This document shows positions 8,276 through 15,354 of a stretch of DNA of 64,000 nt, in pieces; within the stretch, counting starts at the first letter, position 1, and the number at the start of each line of letters is the position of its first letter. The notes under the pieces were generated by a model. That model was not told the DNA's origin and ran no database searches. It was given only the letters and a program-made list of their open reading frames with translations. Both the position numbers and the translations under genes were made by a program. Source of the stretch: Leifsonia psychrotolerans (lineage in GTDB: Bacteria > Actinomycetota > Actinomycetes > Actinomycetales > Microbacteriaceae); contig NZ_JACCFM010000001.1 of NCBI RefSeq assembly GCF_013410665.1, positions 2,790,001 to 2,854,000 of the forward strand, given 5' to 3'.

Positions 8276-9979
8276 TTACGCTGCGGCTTCGCCGACGAGG
8301 ACGACGGCCTCGGGGCGGACGATGAGCGTCTGCAGGTAGCCGTGCAGGGCACGGTCGACGCCACCCTTGGCGAGTTCGAGCGCGTCGATCTGGATCGGCG
8401 TGCTGCTGACTTCGTCGAACTCGATCGCGTTCTGTGCGCCGACGATCGCGGCCGGCTTGTTGGCCTTGATGCCGGTGAAGAACGCGTCGGGTGCGGATAC
8501 GACGCTGACCTTGCCGTCGGCGGTGCCCTCGCCGTCGGTGTTGAAGTCGAGGCTGATGAACTCGGGGATCAGGTCCTTCGGTGTGTAGAGCAGCTGGTCC
8601 ATCGCGGTCTCGTTGACGATCGCGTACGACGGGATGTCGTTGGCGCGTTTGACCGTGAGGATGCCCTGGATGACCTGGCCGATCGACGCGTTGTACTGCG
8701 CCGGGTAGGCGCTCGGCGCGATCGGTGCACCGGCCGTGGTGACGATGTCGGCCAGGGCCTTCTGGTCGGACCAGGTGGCGTAGTCCTCGACGATCAGACG
8801 GATGAACGCCTCGACGACTTCTGTGCCGCCGGGCAGGTCGTAGAATTCGCGGGCGATGTCGGCCGCGAATGCGAACCGGCGCAGCGTCGACTCGATCGTC
8901 TTGGTGTAACCGGTGCCGGATGTGACGGCGGATTTGTTGCCGTTCCAGGTGTTGCCGAGGGTTGTCTTGGGGTCGGCCTCGGTGCCTCGGAAGATTTTGA
9001 AGCCCTTCTTGCCGGCCGCGTTGATCTCGGTGCCGAGCTTGCCGAGGTTGATGTAGCGGCGCTCGTAGGTCTTGCCCTGCCAGACCTGGCCGAGCCAGTT
9101 GTTCTGAAGGACACCGGCGGCGGGAAGCGCACCGGCTCCACTGATCGTGATGTCGCTGAGCGCGGCGAGCAGCGTGTGCGCTGCTGCCGACGGTGCAACG
9201 CTCTTGAGCGACGCGACGGCCGCGTAGATCGCGCCGAGGTCGTGCTTCGGCTTGGTGATGATGGTGCCGGCCTTTGCGGCGTTGAGCGTGTTTGGCAGTG
9301 TCACGGTGGGGTCCTCTTCCTGGGTTGCTGCGGGTTCTTCGATCACGGTGGTTTCCGTGATCGTGGTGGTGTCACCGTCGACGGTGGTCGTGCGGGTTGT
9401 GGTGCGGGATCGGGTGACGCCGTTCTCGTCGGTGTACTCGTCGGTGAACTTCTCTTCGGTCACGACTGGCTCACTTGAAGCTGCGGGGTCTTGCTCGACG
9501 GCGGGGTCTTCCACTACGTTGAGCTCGCCGACATCGGCGGCCATCAGCGTCGACGAGGGGAAGGCGCCGGCGGGCACGATCGCGCCGCCGTGGATGACGC
9601 CCTTGATGGCCTCGCCGTCTTTAATCACGATGCCGTCGACCTCGATCGAGAGCTTGCGCGGTGCGGCCGGGTCGTTCGCGTCGTACTGGGCGAGCAGGGC
9701 ATTACCCTCGGGGGTGTCTTCCACCCGCCAGGTGCCGAAGATTCCTTCATCGGTGTCCTGCGCGAACAGAGCACGTGCAACCGGCTTCATCGCGTCGTGG
9801 CCCAGGTTGAGGTTTAGAAATGACTTGATATCGGCCGGCATTGCGAACGCGCCGCGCTTGACCTTGATCCGCCCCAGGTTGGTACGTCCGACCTCGCCGT
9901 ACTTGAGCAGCAGCCCGTTCAGCGTGCGGTCTTGAAGATTGGCCGCGAGCGTCCCGGCCATCATCTGTACTTTGGTCAT
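8276..9979 (-). CDS. fused capsid maturation protease and major capsid protein
   Basis: The 567-residue protein starts with an HK97-type prohead protease domain (about 1-150) with candidate catalytic His61 (LGHD, in a context like NHD...P..R) and Ser111 (KLSIEVDG). A Thr/Glu-rich linker (about 155-235) leads to a capsid domain (about 240-567). Normally these are two adjacent genes, with a scaffold segment cleaved during maturation. Here the linker probably takes the scaffold or delta-domain role. Such fusions occur in small actinobacterial siphoviruses. The ATG at 9979 follows the portal stop by 3 bp and has AGGAGG-like purines upstream. Confidence 0.92.
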   Translation of the reverse strand: MTKVQMMAGTLAANLQDRTLNGLLLKYGEVGRTNLGRIKVKRGAFAMPADIKSFLNLNLGHDAMKPVARALFAQDTDEGIFGTWRVEDTPEGNALLAQYDANDPAAPRKLSIEVDGIVIKDGEAIKGVIHGGAIVPAGAFPSSTLMAADVGELNVVEDPAVEQDPAASSEPVVTEEKFTDEYTDENGVTRSRTTTRTTTVDGDTTTITETTVIEEPAATQEEDPTVTLPNTLNAAKAGTIITKPKHDLGAIYAAVASLKSVAPSAAAHTLLAALSDITISGAGALPAAGVLQNNWLGQVWQGKTYERRYINLGKLGTEINAAGKKGFKIFRGTEADPKTTLGNTWNGNKSAVTSGTGYTKTIESTLRRFAFAADIAREFYDLPGGTEVVEAFIRLIVEDYATWSDQKALADIVTTAGAPIAPSAYPAQYNASIGQVIQGILTVKRANDIPSYAIVNETAMDQLLYTPKDLIPEFISLDFNTDGEGTADGKVSVVSAPDAFFTGIKANKPAAIVGAQNAIEFDEVSSTPIQIDALELAKGGVDRALHGYLQTLIVRPEAVVLVGEAAA

Positions 9980-9982
9980 TTT

Positions 9983-11041
9983 CTAGTCCTCCTGGATTGG
10001 GCCGGTTGGTGTCGGCAGGTTGTACGCCTCGTACTTGTCGAACCGCACCCGCTGGCCGCTCGTGACGATGTCGTCCATCGACAGGCGCGCCTCGATCGGG
10101 TCGGTCCAGAACGGCAGGTCGAATTCGTAGAACGAGTTCTTCTCGCCGTCCTTCGTGGTGTAGGTCAGCGAGTCGATGCCGCTCGTGCCGTCGAGCATCG
10201 ATGCACGCACGTTCAGGAATGACCCGACATCGGTGCGGATCGCGTTGCGGCCCTCGGTCATCAGGTCGGCTTTCACTTCGCCGTACGTCTTGATCTCGAT
10301 CGAGGGCGGGGTCGAGCCGATCGCGCCGTTCTCTGATGTGCGGGCTTTGGCCCATGCCGCGACGAATTCGGTGACTTCTTCATCGGTGAGCTGGTCGTCG
10401 ATACGGTGCAGGTCGATGAGTGGAACGGGGTTCTTGGCCCGGCCGACCCATGCGGCCTCCTGGTCGACGGCTCCGGTGACGGTGCGTTGGCCTACCTGCA
10501 ACAGGCCTTCGAATGGCGAGTTGAACAGGATCACCGCATCCTCGGGCATCGGTTCTCCATCGACGATGACTTGGCCGCCGACGATCGACCAGAGGTGCCT
10601 CGGGCACCATTCCGCGTCGAGGATCGCTCCGCGTCCGCTGCTGTCCTTGGCACCGCGCTTAGCCAGCCAGAGCGAGACGCCGTAGAAGACCATGTCGTCA
10701 ACCGTCCACGCCATCCGCTCATACGGGGTGACGGCCGAGTTTGTGCGGTACAGGAACGGCGGCTGGTTCTGAATCAGTCCCTTGGTGTCGAGGGCGCGCA
10801 GCGGGAACTTGGCGATTGTTGAGACGAGCAGGTTGCGGGCCTTGGAGACGGCCGGCACGCTGATCGCGATCTCACGGCTGAGCGGGAGCTTGGCGGCCGC
10901 GTCATCACTGAACAGGTCGGTGATGATCGCGGCCGGGATGTCGATGCGGGGCGAGTACGGGGACGTGACGCCCAGTGACTGCGCGCTCGTCAGCAAGTCG
11001 TGCTTGCTGCGGCCGAGGCCTAGACGATCAAGAATTCCCAT
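9983..11041 (-). CDS. portal protein
   Basis: The 352-residue protein forms the dodecameric ring for DNA entry and exit. It lies between terminase and capsid genes. The sequence begins MGILDRLGLG, a common portal N-terminus, and contains a phage-portal-like core with IPAAIITDLF and the conserved helix region QNQPPFLYRTN ... ERMAW. The start at 11041 is preferred; an in-frame ATG at 11071 is possible. With the 11041 start it overlaps the small upstream gene by 14 bp. Shorter than many portals (400-500 residues) but complete in frame. Confidence 0.88.
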   Translation of the reverse strand: MGILDRLGLGRSKHDLLTSAQSLGVTSPYSPRIDIPAAIITDLFSDDAAAKLPLSREIAISVPAVSKARNLLVSTIAKFPLRALDTKGLIQNQPPFLYRTNSAVTPYERMAWTVDDMVFYGVSLWLAKRGAKDSSGRGAILDAEWCPRHLWSIVGGQVIVDGEPMPEDAVILFNSPFEGLLQVGQRTVTGAVDQEAAWVGRAKNPVPLIDLHRIDDQLTDEEVTEFVAAWAKARTSENGAIGSTPPSIEIKTYGEVKADLMTEGRNAIRTDVGSFLNVRASMLDGTSGIDSLTYTTKDGEKNSFYEFDLPFWTDPIEARLSMDDIVTSGQRVRFDKYEAYNLPTPTGPIQED

Positions 11042-11270
11042 GTCGAAGAGCTTCGATGCCGTGTTCGACATTCGTGGTCTCGACGGCGTGTCGGGCCCGG
11101 AATACACTCGCTGCTTTCGACGCCTGCGTGGACTCAGGGTGCACGTTTCTTTCGTGCCGACACGCGGCCTCGTGGGCCTCCTCCACCGTCCAAGCGAAGG
11201 CGCGCCAGTGGCCGCAGTCCTCGCAGTAGACGACGACGGAGGTGTGTGATTTGTCGAGCTTGATTGCCAT
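11028..11270 (-). CDS. small putative zinc-binding phage protein
   Basis: The 80-residue protein has a YCEDC ... CRHERNVH pattern (about residues 15-44), a C2H2- or C2HC-like metal site. It sits between the terminase and portal genes, where actinophages often encode a small protein of unknown role. The start at 11270 has GGGGACC upstream. Its 3' end overlaps the portal start. No function is assigned. Confidence 0.65.
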   Translation of the reverse strand: MAIKLDKSHTSVVVYCEDCGHWRAFAWTVEEAHEAACRHERNVHPESTQASKAASVFRARHAVETTNVEHGIEALRHGNS

Positions 11271-11284
11271 TGGTGCGAGGTCCC

Positions 11285-13018
11285 CTAGTCGGCCATGATC
11301 GGTTTGCTACTGCCGGACTTAACGGCGAAATACTGGTCCCAGTTGCGCAGCGCCCGGGTGCCCGCGTCGAGGCAGGTGATGTCGGGCAGCACGTTGTCTT
11401 CGCCGGAGCGTTTCGGAGTCCAGAGCCATACGCCTTGGTCGCCGCGCACCTCGCGCTTGGCCGCGTTGTCGACAGCCGAGTTCAGGCCCGCGTCGTCGAA
11501 GTGCACGAGGTTGTGGCGGCCGAGCTCACGGAGTACTTGCACGCATCCGGCAGCGATCTCCCGGTACGTCTGGACGCGCATCCTCGGCTTCGGGGTGAGC
11601 ATCTGCATCTCGGTTGCGGTGGCCTTGCCTTCGCCAATGTCGTCGTAAGCGATCGTCGAACCGCGGTACTTCTTCGTGAGCTCCTGCGCCCGCTTCGGTA
11701 TCCAGTCGGTGCCGGAGCGGTGCTCGATGATCTCGATGTACGCTTTGCCGCGCTGGTTGCGCCACGCGGCCGCGATCGCTGCGGTTCCGCCGCCGGGCTT
11801 GATAGCCATGCCGAACGCGACGCGTGCGGGAATGGGCACGTGTCGGCCGGCTGTTGCCTCGGCCCAGAGTGCCGGGTCGATCGCACGCGTGCCGAACGTC
11901 TCGGGCCACAGGCTCAGGTACTCCCGCGCCCACTTCGGCAGCGCGAGCTCGTGCCAGTTCTTGCGCATCTTCTCCATCGTCGTGAGCGTGCCGATGCCGG
12001 GGTGGTGCTGCGCGATCAACGCCATTGCGCGCTCTTCGTCCTCGATGACTTCCCAGGGTGTGTCTTCGGGCGCGCAGTAGTCGAGGCCGCCGACGTACGG
12101 GCTGCCCTCGCGCAGCTTCTCGAGGTACTCCCAGAGCACGCCGACACGGGCCTCCCCCGCCGTGCCTGAGATGACGATCGCGGAGTCTTCCTTGGTGTCT
12201 TGCAGCGGCACGATGCCCGCGAGCAGGTCCTCGCCCGCGACGGGGTCGATCTCCTGCGCCTCGTCGATCCACGACACGTCGGCCGCCTCGCCTCGGTACG
12301 CGTCGGCCTCGGGCTTGAGCACGAGCAGCTGCGACCCGTTGTCGAAGTAGATGCCCTTACCGACCTCGCCGCGCATGATGCGGAACCCGCGCCCGGTCGG
12401 CTCGTCATCGGCCGGCGGCAGCAGGTCCTCACCGAACAGGGCGACGGCACGCTTGTGCGCCTTGGTCTGCTGCTTCGGCCGGCCTCGCATCCACGGCGGC
12501 AAGTCGAGGTCCTCGGCAGGGTTCACCCGGTCGAGTGTGCCGCCCCACTCACGCAGACGACGGGAGCCGGCTACACCGTTCTGCGCTGAGAACGTTGCCT
12601 GGTAGCCGGGCCGGCTCTTCATCCGACCGAGCAGCCACATGAAGATCGTTGTCGTCTTCGAGGCTCGGCGCGGGATCTCGATCACGTAGCTGTCGTACTT
12701 CGCGTTGAGCGTGTCGGCGATGCGAAGCTGCTGCGGTTGCAACGGCCACCGGCGCGGCGTCATCGCCTTGAGCCGTGCGAGCTCGTCGGCATCGTCGAGG
12801 TCGACAAGCTCCATCCCGTACAGCCGTGCACCCGCGAGGAACTCCCGGCGAAGCTCGGGATCATCCGAGTACCTCCCGGCGAAGTCTGGGCGAATCCCCC
12901 GGTCCCGCGTGGTTTCCCACAAATAGAGAGAGAAATCCTTGCTGCCCCCAGGCGGAGGTACGGGAGAACTCTCAAAAGGCTCGTCGAACTGCGTCGGAAC
13001 GCTCGCGGGCGCGGTCAT
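11285..13018 (-). CDS. terL: large terminase subunit
   Basis: The 577-residue protein packages DNA. The ATPase domain has a deviant Walker A (RRASKTT, 117-123) and Walker B with catalytic acid (VSWIDE, about 248-253). The C-terminal nuclease domain carries acidic motifs YDDIGEG (about 470) and FDDAG (about 516). The start at 13018 overlaps the HNH stop (TGATG); an in-frame ATG at 13024 is also possible. No small terminase gene is recognisable. The upstream HNH protein may partner with it, as in many HNH-terminase pairs. Confidence 0.94.
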   Translation of the reverse strand: MTAPASVPTQFDEPFESSPVPPPGGSKDFSLYLWETTRDRGIRPDFAGRYSDDPELRREFLAGARLYGMELVDLDDADELARLKAMTPRRWPLQPQQLRIADTLNAKYDSYVIEIPRRASKTTTIFMWLLGRMKSRPGYQATFSAQNGVAGSRRLREWGGTLDRVNPAEDLDLPPWMRGRPKQQTKAHKRAVALFGEDLLPPADDEPTGRGFRIMRGEVGKGIYFDNGSQLLVLKPEADAYRGEAADVSWIDEAQEIDPVAGEDLLAGIVPLQDTKEDSAIVISGTAGEARVGVLWEYLEKLREGSPYVGGLDYCAPEDTPWEVIEDEERAMALIAQHHPGIGTLTTMEKMRKNWHELALPKWAREYLSLWPETFGTRAIDPALWAEATAGRHVPIPARVAFGMAIKPGGGTAAIAAAWRNQRGKAYIEIIEHRSGTDWIPKRAQELTKKYRGSTIAYDDIGEGKATATEMQMLTPKPRMRVQTYREIAAGCVQVLRELGRHNLVHFDDAGLNSAVDNAAKREVRGDQGVWLWTPKRSGEDNVLPDITCLDAGTRALRNWDQYFAVKSGSSKPIMAD

Positions 13019-13305
13019 CACCATGCGCGTCGGCCCTTCGCGGCTCGACGTGCGCTGTTGGTGACGGCCGCGCCCATCTTGCCGCCGCCCGTGAGGTTGC
13101 ATCGGGCGTGAGCAGGGCCACAGTTCGCGAGGGTCGTGCGTCCACCCTGCGACGCGGCCTGGATGTGGGCGACGTGCCACGCCTGACCGCGCTCGACGAG
13201 GCGACCGCACCCCTCGATGCAGGGCAGAGGCAGCCTCGCCTCGATCGCTGCCCTGATCTTGGGCGACGCGGTCGTGTGCTTCGTGCGCCGGTGGTGCTGG
13301 CTCAT
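13018..13305 (-). CDS. HNH endonuclease, packaging-associated
   Basis: The 95-residue protein contains an HNH motif: His47 (WHVAHI), Asn61 (ANC) and Asn70 (ARCN), with cysteines 29, 33, 62 and 69 placed for zinc binding. HNH proteins next to terminase are required for cos or packaging cleavage in several phages (family knowledge). The start overlaps the upstream stop (ATGA, 13302-13305) and the stop overlaps the terminase start. The arginine-rich C-terminus is suited to DNA binding. Confidence 0.9.
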   Translation of the reverse strand: MSQHHRRTKHTTASPKIRAAIEARLPLPCIEGCGRLVERGQAWHVAHIQAASQGGRTTLANCGPAHARCNLTGGGKMGAAVTNSARRAAKGRRAW

Positions 13306-13592
13306 CGGGTCACCGCCGATAGGCTGCGGGGATGGTAACTACTGGCACGCTGTGGCTCATGCTCGTTGTCTCGATCGTGTCGGGGGGTGTCGGCCTGTGG
13401 ATCGCGTACGCGGTAGTCAAGGCCGCGGTGCTCGCTGCGCTGCGTGAGCACACCATGACGAGCACCTCGGCGGTCTCCATCACGTCGAGCGTGCCGCTTC
13501 TCACGAGCCACGTCGACCAGGTATCCGGCACCGAACACGGCAGCAACGGGTAGCACGAACCAGATCGGCAACGCTTCGGCTGGGTTGGTCAT
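13302..13592 (-). CDS. small phage protein with N-terminal hydrophobic segment
   Basis: The 96-residue reading frame is kept because both ends overlap neighbours by ATGA, like the rest of the operon. It has one hydrophobic segment (about 8-24) followed by a very basic and acidic mixed tail with low complexity. The tail may be shaped by an opposing open frame on the plus strand (13332-13553) that itself looks like a membrane protein. Function unknown; it is possible that only one of the two strands is truly coding. Confidence 0.5.
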   Translation of the reverse strand: MTNPAEALPIWFVLPVAAVFGAGYLVDVAREKRHARRDGDRRGARHGVLTQRSEHRGLDYRVRDPQADTPRHDRDNEHEPQRASSYHPRSLSAVTR

Positions 13593-13846
13593 GAGTTCCT
13601 CCATGTCGAGGTGGCGAGGCACGGTTCGGCCTCGGCGAGCAGTTGCGCGAACGTGTTGTGGTCGAGGGCGTGTGCGCCTTCGGTGGAGACGATCAGGTCG
13701 GCGAGTATGCCGCGTGCACGGTGTCGAGCTCGTGGCGTGATGATCGCGACGACCTCGATGTCGAGAATGTGCTGGGCGCGGCCTCGCTCCACCCACTTGC
13801 GCCCCTCGGGGAGGGTGGCGGCGATGACGATCGCGCGGGGCTTCAT
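13589..13846 (-). CDS. small phage protein, unknown
   Basis: The 85-residue product has no recognised family. An N-terminal strand (RAIVIAATL) and a middle IEVVAIITPRA strand suggest a small alpha/beta fold. Its start overlaps the upstream gene and its stop overlaps the downstream gene by ATGA, which supports translation. It lies in the early/replication block upstream of the HNH and terminase genes. Confidence 0.6.
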   Translation of the reverse strand: MKPRAIVIAATLPEGRKWVERGRAQHILDIEVVAIITPRARHRARGILADLIVSTEGAHALDHNTFAQLLAEAEPCLATSTWRNS

Positions 13847-14163
13847 GCGGACACCCGGGCGACTGCAGCGTCACCGGCGTCGAGCCATGCTCGGGCGGTG
13901 TCGATGTCCCAGTGACCGCATGTCACGAGCGACGCGGCCGAGATGGTCTGTGCTGCGGCGAACTTGAGCAGCGCTCGGTCTGAGCGGTGCACGCTGAGGT
14001 TGTCGGCAGTGTCGAACATGCGCTTCGCGAGGTCGTGCAGTGCGGTGTGCATCGAGACTGTTGACCATTCGGGGCGGGTCTTCGGGGTCGTGACGTACGC
14101 GTGTTTCGGTGCCATGTCGTTGCTCCATTCGGCAGCTTTGGTCTTGGAGTTGGGCGCGCTCAT
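13843..14163 (-). CDS. small phage protein, unknown
   Basis: The 106-residue protein is mostly helical by eye, with a stretch from about residue 38 to 103 rich in Ala, Leu and Asp. No motif is recognised. ATGA overlaps are present at both ends (with the replication initiator at 14160-14163 and the next gene at 13843-13846). Its position directly after the initiator suggests an early or replication accessory role; this is inference. Confidence 0.6.
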   Translation of the reverse strand: MSAPNSKTKAAEWSNDMAPKHAYVTTPKTRPEWSTVSMHTALHDLAKRMFDTADNLSVHRSDRALLKFAAAQTISAASLVTCGHWDIDTARAWLDAGDAAVARVSA

Positions 14164-14822
14164 GCGCTAGCCGCGTAGGTGGGTGAGGGCCGTCCGCAGA
14201 AGGCGCAGTAGTGGCCGTCAGGTGTCGGCTCGTGAGCGCGCAGGCCGGTACCGCATCCGAGCCATTCGGCAGACGCGTCAGCGCCCCGGAGGGAGCCGCC
14301 GGAGGCGTCCATGTTGGCCTCGTGCGCAACGGTGGCTGAGTCGTTAAGTCTTAGTCTTTTAGTGTTCTTAACTTGTGTTCTTATAGGCGTTGGATTATCC
14401 AATGCGGTGCGCGTTGGATAATCCAATGCGGTGGCCGAGTTATCCACAGGCGTTTCGGTAACCGTTGTTGGATAATCCAATGCGGTGAACAGTGCCAGAT
14501 TCCCGGTGTCGAACGGGTCGGTAATCTCCCACGATGTGCCCTCGAATTTGCCGCCCTTGCCCTGCAACCCGACCCGCTTGAGGTAGCCCACGAGCTCGAG
14601 CTCGTTCGTTGCTGCGCGCACCGCGTCTATGCCCTCTTTGGGCGAGGTCGAGGCGATGTCCTTGAGCGTGACCTTGAACCCGATGTCGTGCGACATGAGC
14701 ATGCCGAGAAGGCCGCGTGCACGGAACGACAGTCGCTCGTCGCGCACCCAGGTGTTCGGGAGCTGGACGAAGTTGCGCTCGAAGCGCAGCGGCTTACGGA
14801 TCAGCTGCGGTTCGAGGTTCAA
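14160..14822 (-). CDS. phage replication initiator / replisome organizer-like protein
   Basis: The 220-residue protein starts at a TTG (14822). That start overlaps the upstream stop as TTGA and has GAGG 10 bp upstream; the longer ATG-initiated frame from 14984 would read antisense-like through the excisionase gene. Residues about 10-100 form a winged-helix DNA-binding domain (FVQLPNTWVRDERLSFRARGLLGMLMS is a typical opening). The middle (about 112-145) consists of TALDYPT-type repeats encoded by the DNA iterons. The C-terminus has a C...C...CAFC cysteine cluster, possibly zinc-binding. Like lambda O, it probably binds iterons inside its own gene and recruits the host helicase. Confidence 0.75.
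   Translation of the reverse strand: MNLEPQLIRKPLRFERNFVQLPNTWVRDERLSFRARGLLGMLMSHDIGFKVTLKDIASTSPKEGIDAVRAATNELELVGYLKRVGLQGKGGKFEGTSWEITDPFDTGNLALFTALDYPTTVTETPVDNSATALDYPTRTALDNPTPIRTQVKNTKRLRLNDSATVAHEANMDASGGSLRGADASAEWLGCGTGLRAHEPTPDGHYCAFCGRPSPTYAASA
14338..14487. other. probable phage replication origin inside the initiator gene
   Basis: Three copies of a 23-bp element built on the palindrome TTGGATWATCCAA followed by TGCGGTG occur at 14387-14409, 14411-14433 and 14465-14487. Between copies 2 and 3 is a perfect DnaA box TTATCCACA (14440-14448). Adjacent to copy 1 is a markedly AT-rich tract (14338-14386), unlike the GC-rich surroundings, which could be the unwinding element. The layout matches phage origins embedded in initiator genes such as lambda O. 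The origin call is inference; the repeats are directly visible. Confidence 0.75.
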
Positions 14823-14974
14823 CGCGATACCTCGGGCTCGAACAGGTAGTACCCGTTGCCGAGGGTGAATGCGGGAGTGAGCGTGCCGCGCTTGACAGCT
14901 GCGAGGATGGCCTGACGTGACACTCCGCGGGCTGCAGCCACCTGCGTGGTGGTCAGTAGTTGCTCTGTGGTCAT
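14819..14974 (-). CDS. 51-aa excisionase/MerR-like HTH protein
   Basis: Translating from the ATG at 14974 gives a 51-residue protein with the start TTEQLLTTTQVAAARGVSR, then a second helix RQAILAAVKRG and a wing ending in YYLFEPEVSR. This is the excisionase-family winged-helix pattern (TxxxAAxxxGVSRxxI). It ends by TTGA overlap with the initiator start. It is divergent from the repressor, so it is the first gene of the lytic operon and could be a Cro-like or Xis-like control protein. It is too short for ordinary ORF cut-offs. Confidence 0.8.
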   Translation of the reverse strand: MTTEQLLTTTQVAAARGVSRQAILAAVKRGTLTPAFTLGNGYYLFEPEVSR

Positions 14975-15073
14975 ATGGCCACACTAGGGGTGAATTACAC
15001 TGTTGTCATTCGACACGCGGGCACTTGTTGCCAATCGAACACATGTGTCATCATTGCCACATGACAATGATGA
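14975..15073. promoter_or_regulatory. divergent immunity control region with palindromes
   Basis: This 86-bp gap lies between the excisionase-like gene and the repressor. It contains the palindrome ACACATGTGT (15039-15048) and a 9-bp inverted repeat TCATCATTG / CAATGATGA (15048-15056 and 15065-15073) that straddles the repressor ATG. No Shine-Dalgarno sequence precedes that ATG, so the repressor may be leaderless. A TTGTTG at 15025-15030 could be a -35 element. The palindromes are likely operators; promoters on both strands are inferred. Confidence 0.6.
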
Positions 15074-15354
15074 TGACGGCGATAGTGCCGACTTTCACGC
15101 TGGCCGACAGGCTGCGTAAGGCTCGTGAGATCACGGGCCTCGATCAGGGCGAGTTCGCCGAACGTGCGGGTTTCTCACGCACGACGGTGGTCAACTACGA
15201 GCACGGGCACCGTGCGCCGCGCACGCTCTACATCCGCGCATGGGCCGAGGCTGCGGGCGTTGACCTTGAATGGCTGGAAACAGGAAAGGCCCCGTCCGAA
15301 GACGAGGCCTTTGCTACTGTGCGCCCGGAGGGATTCGAACCCCCAACCTTCTGA
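15061..15354 (+). CDS. phage immunity repressor (Cro/CI-type HTH)
   Basis: The 97-residue protein has an HTH_3 domain (about 14-70) with the recognition segment FAERAGFSRTTVVNYEHG. It lacks the C-terminal cleavage/dimerisation domain of lambda CI. The reading frame enters the tRNA-Arg gene at residue 87 and stops inside the tRNA sequence, so the last ten or so residues (ending PEGFEPPTF) are encoded by tRNA DNA. In the excised phage the C-terminus could therefore differ. Start: the first ATG, at 15061; other in-frame ATGs follow at 15067, 15070 and 15073. It is transcribed away from the lytic operon. Confidence 0.85.
   Translation: MTMMMTAIVPTFTLADRLRKAREITGLDQGEFAERAGFSRTTVVNYEHGHRAPRTLYIRAWAEAAGVDLEWLETGKAPSEDEAFATVRPEGFEPPTF
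15285..15312 (-). terminator. Rho-independent-type hairpin downstream of tRNA-Arg
   Basis: On the minus strand the 12-bp arms AAAGGCCTCGTC and GACGGGGCCTTT (one G-U pair) close a TTCG tetraloop, 8 bp beyond the tRNA 3' end. On the plus strand the wobble becomes an A-C mismatch, so the hairpin is stronger in the tRNA direction. It lies inside the repressor coding sequence (about codons 75-84), on the phage side of the tRNA. Confidence 0.75.
15320..15354. other. right prophage junction (attR), minimal visible part
   Basis: The junction must lie in the 3' part of the tRNA gene because phage genes abut it and tRNA-targeting integrases use this region. The exact common core needs the other junction, which is outside the window. 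The segment shown is the part of the tRNA that is also read as the end of the repressor. Confidence 0.6.

Larger units (their letters stand above)
1..15320. mobile_element. small-genome siphovirus prophage, left end outside window
   Basis: The region holds an integrase, a lysis cassette, tail, head, portal and terminase genes, an HNH nuclease, a replication initiator, an excisionase-like protein and a repressor in canonical siphovirus order. It ends exactly at a tRNA-Arg gene whose 3' end points into it. The virion and replication genes form one tightly overlapped minus-strand operon from 14974 down to 1588. The integrase and two small genes read on the plus strand at the left end. No copy of the tRNA 3' end is seen before base 772, so the left attachment site lies outside the window. 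The fused protease-capsid gene and the compact size (over 15.3 kb, probably under about 20 kb) recall the 15-17 kb Arthrobacter and Microbacterium siphoviruses; this comparison is from memory and was not searched. Confidence 0.93.

Noticed and set aside
8261-9478. 405-aa plus-strand open frame over the capsid gene
   Set aside because: It is the exact antisense of a well-supported capsid protease fusion, with no recognisable product. High GC keeps the opposite strand open.
11264-12169. 301-aa plus-strand open frame over the terminase
   Set aside because: Antisense shadow of the terminase nuclease and ATPase region.
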